A stretch of 64,000 bases of DNA from Cristatella mucedo (lineage: Eukaryota; Bryozoa; Phylactolaemata; Cristatellidae): contig WPIO01000129.1 of NCBI GenBank assembly GCA_009760855.2, forward strand, positions 186,001 through 250,000, given 5' to 3'. The position numbers and the translations under genes are program-made. Positions 58,015 through 64,000 of this stretch are shown piece after piece. How positions within the stretch are numbered: the first letter of the stretch is position 1; each line of letters opens with the position of its first letter. The notes under the pieces were generated by a model that worked only from the letters and a program-made list of their open reading frames with translations, did no database searches and was not told the DNA's origin.

Positions 58015-58938
58015 AATAAGACATGCTAAACTTCCTAGTTGATCAGAAGACTTGGCTTTAATAATTGCTGATGGTGGAATTTGACTGTAGTTGTCGACTG
58101 GAACTTTAGGTTTCGTGTTTGATAGCTATTTTAGGTATGTAAGCTGTATATCATTTAACTGGATATCTTTAACGGTTAGTCATCATGTTTGATTATGTCT
58201 TTGATATAGGAACTAATTTCAACGAGTGCGGCTAAGAATGTATCTATCTTTCTGGATCACTAGATGATGAACTAACAAAATTTAGACTTGGATGGTTTTG
58301 TCGAAAGCTACAAAGCTGCACGGCTTGAGATGAATTTCGATGAAACGATAGGCCTTATGCTGTGCGTCGCTCCACTAAAGGCGATGCAATAGTAATCAAT
58401 CTATCAATAGATACAAAGATTAATTCTATAAGATCTAAATTGCTCGCAGGGGCTTTGATCCAACATACCTAGCTGGATTACAGCACTAGCTCAAAATTAC
58501 TGATGCACTCGGATCTTATAAAAACAGTAAATTAGCTGATCCGTTACTTGAAGGAATTATAACAGATGAAATATATGATCAGTTTCCGAATTTACTTAAG
58601 TTGTGAATAATGAGACGTTAGCTAACTGTAGAAAAACATAACTTAATACTGATGCGCTAACACAATTTGGTTATCAGTAGCGGCTGTTTTAATAGTAAAA
58701 ACCACAAAACTGATAGCTAGAACCAAGGACAGTTCCAGCTCGAGTAGCCAGGTCTGACTGGTCAATACCTGTGTAAAGAAGTCGTAGATGCCTGTCGTAA
58801 CTGTCACGTTATATTCGGTGCACATTTTAATAGGGCAATCTAATCCAAGTTTGCAAGCATCACTCTCCACTGGAAATGCGACCCAGAAATCAAAAATTTG
58901 TATTTGAAGTGACGCAGTCATCTTCAAACTTGATACAC
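58015..58938 (-). repeat. Tandem duplication, right copy (with intact NPC2-like exon)
   Basis: Partner of 56815-57900. It covers the intron downstream of the exon as well as the exon itself. Confidence 0.75.
58769..58938 (-). CDS. NPC2-like (ML-domain) protein, internal exon
   Basis: A 170-nt exon. On the minus strand the acceptor is attgtttttacag (before 58938) and the donor gtattg begins at 58768. Two bases plus 56 codons: VSSLKMTASLQIQ, then IFDFWVAFPVESDACKLGLD, CPIKMCTEYNVTVTTG and IYDFFTQ. WVxFPVxxxDACKxGLxCPI matches the centre of NPC2/ML-domain proteins (VPFPxxxxxGCKxGxxCPI), including the conserved cysteine pair. NPC2-type proteins are small secreted or lysosomal sterol/lipid carriers; arthropods and other invertebrates have expanded families. 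The signal-peptide exon (further right) and the last exon (further left) could not be located. A degenerate tandem copy lies at 57730-57880. Confidence 0.8.
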
Positions 58939-59595
58939 CTGTAAAAACAATAAAAAGTTGATATTAGCTTTGCAGATCACGGTGATAGCCCTCCGTGGAA
59001 ACTGTCGTACGGCTGAATAGAGCGACTAAGAAACAAGTCTTCTGGCTCTAACACGAGCATTTTATTAGCAGAAAACAGGACAGTACACCCAGTCCATTCA
59101 CTCTAGATGGCTGCAGGTCTAACGAAGAATCTAGCACTTCCCATACCCTTTCCTCATTCTTTCCCACAAAATCACTCCCAACTGTTGCACCTGTATTCAG
59201 TGCAAGCTTTGTTTTTCACTCTCGAACAACGGGTCGTTTCAAAAGAGACCAACAGCAGGCAGCAGTTTTAGGTTGATGGATGTCCGACAGATGTTGCCAG
59301 TGCGTAAAAGTGTGGTGCGGCTGTGTCATGGGCCCGTGACAATTTTGAATCTCAAACTCTCCAGTGGCTGCATCTGCTTAGGCAGTGTGTTTGCTTGTAG
59401 GGCATTTTCCAATTTCCCACAGACTCCCTAGTCAAGTACCATCTGTAGCAATTGAAAGGTTGCTCAACCTCTGCGAAAGACGGTAAGAGCTGGAGTTTAT
59501 CGTCAATAAATGCATACATGTTAAGCCGAACCCATATTTTGAAGTCCTGAGAACAAATCCACCGAAAGAAATTCATGCCTTCTCCGTGCTTTGTT
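58939..59595. other. Presumed intron of the NPC2-like gene, nothing recognised
   Basis: The frame at 59352-59576 (-) has no ML-domain signature. Confidence 0.4.
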
Positions 59596-59597
59596 AA

Positions 59598-59965
59598 TAA
59601 TAATAATAATAATAATAATATTGCACTTGATAAAGCGCCCTCAGAGAACTTAATCTCTTTCTAGGCGCTTTACATTTGCTGCAAAGTGATATGCAATAGA
59701 ATAGTAAGTAAAATCATGCTTGAAAAACAAACAAAATGAATAATATGGTTAGGGGTGACATGCACAGGGTCAGCATGCAAATGTGGTTAGTGCCAGCATG
59801 CACAGTGTCAGCACGCATAAGCACATCAAGGACGAATCACAGGGACCCACTAAATGCTGTCCTAAATAGACGTGTTTTTAAGTTTCTTTTAAATGTGGTC
59901 AGGTCAGTGGATGTTCTGACGCAGGTCGGGAGGGAGTTCCAGGCTTTGGGGGCATATGAACTAAC
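59598..59965 (-). repeat. LINE A 3' end with (AAT)n
   Basis: (AAT)n at 59598-59621, stem-loop at about 59632-59672, 3' UTR and the C-terminal coding start (minus). Very similar to 43541-43890, so it is a younger copy. It is cut at 'ggggcatatgaactaa'. Confidence 0.9.
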
Positions 59966-60186
59966 GTTACAAGCTGATGTTGAACAACATAATTGTATCA
60001 AACAGCTTCATTACTGATCTTTTTGTGTCAAATTTCCAGTTGCATTGCAAATGGCATTACCGGGCATCGAGTTGAGGAGGGCTATCATCTCCACACATAA
60101 TGAGTCTCAATGATGCACCTTTTGTTATGCATGATTGGCTAAGAGAGCTGTCAATTAAATTATTTGCATTCACGATAGATATATGA
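59966..60186. other. Nothing recognised
   Basis: Spacer between two LINE A fragments of opposite orientation. Confidence 0.4.
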
Positions 60187-60308
60187 TTGTCAAAACATAC
60201 TACTAGTTATGGACAAACCAAGTGTGATTCAGAATTGGAAAGTCTAATGCTCAAAATTGTCTCTGATAATATATGTCCTGTTGCATTTGTACCAAATCTA
60301 AGCGTCAT
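60187..60308 (+). repeat. LINE A RT fragment
   Basis: 'ctactagttatggacaaacc', 'aagtgtgattcag' and 'gctcaaaattg' match the LLVMGKPSVIQRLE..TLKIGS region of the LINE A RT. Confidence 0.7.
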
Positions 60309-60409
60309 GTTGTGCTGTGCACCTGCAGCTTATGCTGTAATTAGAGAAGCTCCTGGCATTTATGCACGTGTCTCACCTGTGGCCAATGGTTAAGCCATTG
60401 AAACAGCAC

Positions 60410-60586
60410 AGCGTCAGGCCACTAATGCAGGTTGCATTTCGTGTTATTTGCTGCGATTAATTGATCTCTTAGATATGTGCCCGTTGAGAGGAATAAGCGA
60501 GAGTCTCGTTTCAGCGAACGCGGTCCGCTGTGTGTCCGTGAGACTCTCTAGAGAACACCCTCCGCTGGAGACACCATCACACGACA
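60410..60586 (+). mobile_element. Candidate 5' LTR end of the Ty3/gypsy element
   Basis: Sequence directly upstream of the primer-binding site, ending in ..cacgaca, which fits the CA terminus of an LTR. It is GC-richer than the DNA before it. The left border cannot be fixed without the partner LTR, which is outside the window. Confidence 0.45.
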
Positions 60587-60587
60587 C

Positions 60588-60603
60588 TGGTAGCAGAGAA
60601 TGG
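60588..60603 (+). promoter_or_regulatory. Primer-binding site (initiator tRNA-Met)
   Basis: TGGTAGCAGAGAATGG differs at one base from the complement of the 3' end of animal initiator tRNA-Met (which would give TGGTAGCAGAGGATGG). It starts one base after the LTR end, the place where minus-strand DNA synthesis is primed. Confidence 0.8.
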
Positions 60604-61385
60604 CTACTGCAACGATGCCACTGATATATAACGGCCGATCACCGCTTGACCTCTGGATCGAAGACTTTGGTGCCTGCCCATCGGAAAATGGCTGAGACGG
60701 GGCATCTTGCGTGAGCAAGGTACAAGCGTTTTGAGCTGGCGAGGCGCTCATCGTGTATCTGGTACTGGAAAGCTGGAACGATAAAAGAAGTAAAGAAAGC
60801 GTTAGAGGGGGCGTTCTTTCCAGAGGAGGGCCGTGGTGAGCACTTCCTTGACTTTGAGTAATTCCTCGACTGGTAGTGTAGGACAGGGAGTAGGTGCGGA
60901 ACTTTATTTATGACTTGGAGTGCCTGCTCAGGCGAGCGATGCCAGACTTAAGCGGCGAAAAACAGTCGCTCCTGTACCATCATTTTTTGAATGGACTGCC
61001 GGGCAGTGTGGCCTCCACCATTAAGGCTTTGCAGGACTTTAAAACGCCAGCGGCCACTCTAAAGCGAGCCCTGGTTCTAATGGCTATGCAGCGAGGGCGT
61101 ATATACTCTACTGTAGAGTCTCTCGAGCCAGCTGGAGCTATGCCGGCGAATGTCGTTGACGAGCTTACTGCCCACTTGGCCACGTTGGAGGCCGAGCTCT
61201 AGTGCATGTGATTCAGAGCACCGGGCGCATCGGGGGAGCTTGAACGAGAGTCTGCAGTGGTGCCAGTTGGGCTCAGGGAGCCAAGGGGAGCCCTGGCAGA
61301 CGTCAAACTTCGGCTGCCCTCAGAAAGTGCGATGCTGGGAGTGCTCGTGCTTCGGCCATGTAGCCCGAAACTGTGCTAACCGCAG
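60600..61385 (+). pseudogene. gypsy gag with CCHC zinc knuckle
   Basis: It starts at the ATG at 60600, overlapping the primer-binding site: MATATMPLIYNGRSPLDLWI, then EDFG. After frame breaks it continues at 60894-61202 (FIYDLECLLRRAMPDL; LLYHHFLNGLPGSVASTIKA), a retrotransposon gag capsid-type sequence. It ends with CWECSCFGHVARNC at about 61340-61381, a perfect C-x2-C-x4-H-x4-C nucleocapsid knuckle that would bind the element's RNA. At least two frameshifts separate these parts. Confidence 0.8.
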
Positions 61386-62220
61386 AGCCACACTGTCTAC
61401 CTGACGGCCTCAGGGAAAGGCTCCTTTGCTGGCTGGGGGCAGTGGGCCAGGCTAGAAAGCCAGCTATGGCGTTCCGTAAAGCTTCATGGGCGGCAAGCAC
61501 GTTCGTCGTGTGTGACTGTCGTCGTCGGTGACAAAACTGTATTAGAATTGATTGACGGGATTTATGCCCGTCTCTAATAGAGGAAGAGGCTGCCAGCCGC
61601 TGTACACACGCACCTTACCGTCCAACCTGCACGATCTTACAGACCGAGGCCAATCAGCCTTTTAGGCCGTCGGACAGTCCAACTTACGGTTTTTTATAGA
61701 ATGCAGATCGGTGTGCCATACCTTCCCGGTTGTGAGAGACCTTGTCGTTGACATGATCTTAGCAACCGATCCTTTAGCATTACAGACGGCTCAAATAAAA
61801 TTTCAAGAGCCCTCAAAAGGAGGTTGCCCTCATTTTAAATTGCAATGGCAGGATTGCAGCTCCGATCCAGTGGCTAGCTTAGTGGAGCAGAACGCGCTTT
61901 GAAGCTCGAGACGAGATGTTCGTTGCCATCATTCAACACAATGATAATGACAAGACGGTATATACATGTCTGCCCTCAGTCCTACAGAGGATTGGTCGAC
62001 AAGTTTCGAGCCCTCTTCCGTCGGGACCTTGTGCCGCTGCTATCGTCTATCACCCTATTCCAACATGTAACAGCCCACCAGTACGAGTTCCTTCGCAACG
62101 AATTGGGAGAAAATATCACATTGCAGCTTAAATATCGTGCTAGGGCAAGGTATCATCAGCCCGAGCTCAAGTCCGTGACTGGGACCTACTGTTTATACGC
62201 CCTAGAAAAATGACGACATT
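61386..62220 (+). pseudogene. gypsy pol: protease and spacer remnant
   Basis: Near 61506-61570 the frame VTVVVGDKTVLELIDGIYAR resembles the aspartic protease core (xxLIDTGA), with Thr-Gly missing after the Asp. The next 600 bp have short frames (such as 61711-61902 LVVDMILATDPL) that fit the protease-to-RT spacer. It is inactive. Confidence 0.5.
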
Positions 62221-62740
62221 CGTATAGCCGTACACTATAGAGAGCTTAATAAACGTACTGCAAAAATGCCTATTCTGTGTGGCTATCAGAAGAAATCCGG
62301 GACCAAACCCGTGGCTCCTGCTTGTTCAGCAGCCGGGAAGGGAACTCCGGATACTGGCAGGTGCCACTTCACCCAGACGATGTTCACAAGACGCGTTTAC
62401 ACCCGGGCCATGACTCGGTGCATTCGCCTTCTTACAAATGTTATTGGGGTTATCCGGGGCTGCGGCCACATTCCGGTGGTTAATTGACTCGGTTTAAATG
62501 CGATTTGCCCTTCATATATATCCATTTGGACGACGTTATCTTCCACAGCTGCAGCAAGACGGAGTACATCAGCGATTTGAATATTATATTTTCCGGTCTA
62601 TAGACGGCCGGATTGACACAGTCCGATTGTAAATGCCATATTGTGCAGGCTGAGATGAAATACCCGGGGCAAGTCTTAGGCAGGAACGGTATGTGCTCTG
62701 ATCCGGAGAAAGTGTGCCAAGTCAGTGATTGGCCGGCACT
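62221..62740 (+). pseudogene. gypsy pol: reverse transcriptase
   Basis: Fragments in different frames include VHYRELNKRT-like sequence near 62228, GNSGYWQVPLHPDD near 62340-62385, and IHLDDVIFHS at about 62522-62551. The last is the YLDD catalytic box, with His for Tyr but both Asp kept. AEMKYPGQVLGRNGMCSDPE follows, the equivalent of 'xxYLGHxhsxxGhxxDPx'. Domain order is normal but no frame exceeds about 70 codons. Confidence 0.75.
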
Positions 62741-63376
62741 GACTTAGTGTGTGAGCGCCTTGCGTTTCTGGGCTTGGCGTCCCACTATCACCGGTTCATA
62801 AAAGGCTTTGCTGTGTTGGCTGCTCCTTTGCGTGAACTGCCTGCAGGAGGGACGCTGTGCTTCTGGGAGCGAACGAAGCAACAGCACTTGGAGCCACTGA
62901 AGGGAGCGCTGGCCTCAGTCCAGGTGGTCGCTCACCCGACGACTGCCGAGCTTTTCGTCGTCTGCACCGACTCCAGTGACCATAGTCTTGGTTCGGTAGT
63001 AGAATAAGGTCGGGTGCAGGCATTCAAGAGACACGCCTTGTCTTCTAGCCAATGAAACTACAGTACCGTCCAAAAAGAATGGCTGGCACTCTTACATGCC
63101 TTGAAGGAATTCATGCACTTTCTCCTGGGCCAACGATTTGAGGCGAGAACCGATCAGAATCCGCTTGCGTGGCTTAATGGCCGGAAAGCATTGAGGATTT
63201 TGACACGATGGGCTGTCGCCTTACAGGAGTTCGAGTTGGACATCACGTACAGGAGAGCAGAGCTTAACACCCAGGCAGATGCTCTGTCGTGCCTGCCTAC
63301 TGAGGATCCGCCGGCTTGCCTTTTCGAGGTTTGGCCACCAGAGGAGGTGAGCGACCTCAGAGAGATGCCGTGTTAA
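62741..63376 (+). pseudogene. gypsy pol: RT thumb and RNase H
   Basis: 62729-63007 reads FLGLASHYHRFIKGFAVLAA, PLRELPAG and CTDSSDHSLGSVVE, the RNase H start with the first Asp kept. 63060-63376 reads YSTVQKEWLALLHALKEFMH, FEARTDQNPLAWLNG and LDITYRRAELNTQADALSCL, the end of the typical gypsy RNase H. One stop (after VVE) separates the halves. Confidence 0.85.
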
Positions 63377-63836
63377 GACCCGTTTCTGAATGCTGTAGTA
63401 GAGGCACTGAAGGCCGGTTCAAATCAAGCATCACGTAGGATTCGTCATGTTTTGCGGTGGTTCCGACAAATGTGGGGCAAGCTATAACTGGTTGATGACG
63501 TCCTTTACCATTACTTTCGCCCTCGACCAGGAGCCGAGTATACATATATGCTTTGGTCGCGCCGCCAGCCCTTTGAGAAGAGCCGATCAGACGATACCAT
63601 GACGATAGCGGTCACCGAGGCATATAACGGACATATGATCGGCTACGAGACGATTCTTAGTGGATCATTAAGAGCCGAGACGTCGTGTGATATTGCAGAT
63701 CTTTTCAGGTATGCCAACCGGTTAATGAGACACAGCTAGCTAAGGCCCGCTTGTACCGACACCTGTAGGATGGCCGTGGGACACGGAAGCTGTAGACATC
63801 TTGAAGTTTGCCATATTAGAGCTTGGCCGTGAATAT
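63377..63836 (+). pseudogene. gypsy pol: integrase N-terminal part, truncated
   Basis: Fragments include FLNAVVEALKAGSNQASRRI, LVDDVLYHYFRPRPGAEYTY and, near 63775, WDTEAVDILKF, which corresponds to the 'PWExVAVDIL' start of the integrase catalytic core. It ends at the LINE B junction; no D,D-35-E core remains in the window. Confidence 0.65.
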
Positions 63837-64000
63837 GTAATTTATCTCCGTCAGTAACTCCACAAAGTCATAAAGACCATGTGGGTGTTACGCAGCAGAG
63901 TTTTGTATAGCGAACTCACAGCCTAAGCGGCTTTCGGTACGCATTCGGTAGCCAACAGACTTCGTCTCACGCAACAAAGAGAAAGTGGGAAGCATAGCAG
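63836..64000 (-). repeat. LINE B 3' end, minus strand, runs off the window
   Basis: Closely matches 29276-29450 reversed, including 'acgcattcggtagccaacag', 'acttcgtctcacgcaacaaa' and 'gagttcgctatac' (minus). It is inserted into the gypsy integrase region, with the 5' part beyond the window end. Confidence 0.8.

Larger units (their letters stand above)
60410..63836 (+). mobile_element. Ty3/gypsy retrotransposon, decayed and 3'-interrupted
   Basis: In order: LTR end, primer-binding site, gag with CCHC knuckle, protease remnant, reverse transcriptase, RNase H, and the linker to integrase. The plus strand carries many frameshifts and stops. The element breaks off at about 63836, where LINE B sequence in the opposite orientation begins, so integrase and the 3' LTR are either beyond the window or lost. 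Confidence 0.88.

Overview
The window looks like repeat-rich, gene-poor intergenic and intronic DNA from an invertebrate animal. Several things point that way: coding exons with clean AG/GT splice sites and long introns, many 5'-truncated non-LTR retrotransposons with (ATT)n tails, tRNA-derived SINEs, hAT DNA transposons, a Ty3/gypsy-type LTR element, and very long (TA)n, (GA)n and (CTGT)n microsatellites. I see no operons, CRISPR arrays or bacterial signals. The species cannot be read from the sequence. A lophotrochozoan, possibly a gastropod mollusc, is only a guess: SPIN-like hAT elements similar to the two here have been reported from a pond snail as well as from vertebrates and a triatomine bug.

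Host genes. Positions 2326-18786 (+) hold the 3' half of a DEG/ENaC (ASIC/degenerin/FaNaC-type) sodium-channel gene. Four exons are supported (2326-2530, 7031-7187, 10850-10941, 18617-18786), and their intron phases fit together. They encode the cysteine-rich extracellular region through TM2; the 5' half lies upstream of the window. A decayed duplicate of the last exon sits in the final intron at 16489. On the minus strand, 58769-58938 is one exon of an NPC2-like (ML-domain, sterol-binding) protein. That exon and about 800 bp of adjoining non-coding DNA lie in an old tandem duplication, and the other copy of the exon (about 57730-57880) is a wreck. A third, unidentified terminal exon may lie at 53346-53605 (+).

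Mobile elements. LINE family A (L2/CR1-like) contributes more than 15 fragments on both strands. The best copy is 43538-45425 (-), with a long reverse-transcriptase frame. Its 3' end is a stem-loop followed by (ATT)n. A tRNA-derived SINE family (at least five copies) has a tail resembling this stem-loop, which suggests the SINE is mobilised by LINE A. LINE family B is a second RT element with a different 3' end (28382, 39740, and fragments at 4716, 11880 and 63836). 54310-55100 carries the C-terminal zinc knuckle and nuclease-like region of an R2/NeSL-type LINE. 23791-26503 is a nearly complete hAT transposon of the GTF2IRD2/ZBED type with terminal inverted repeats and a target-site duplication. 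60410-63836 is a decayed Ty3/gypsy element with a primer-binding site matching initiator tRNA-Met, cut off in the integrase region by a LINE B insertion at the window edge. About 29740-30640 looks like an LTR of another gypsy-like element, with three 77-78-bp repeats.

Most remaining stretches show no recognisable gene or repeat; they are listed so the reader knows they were examined.
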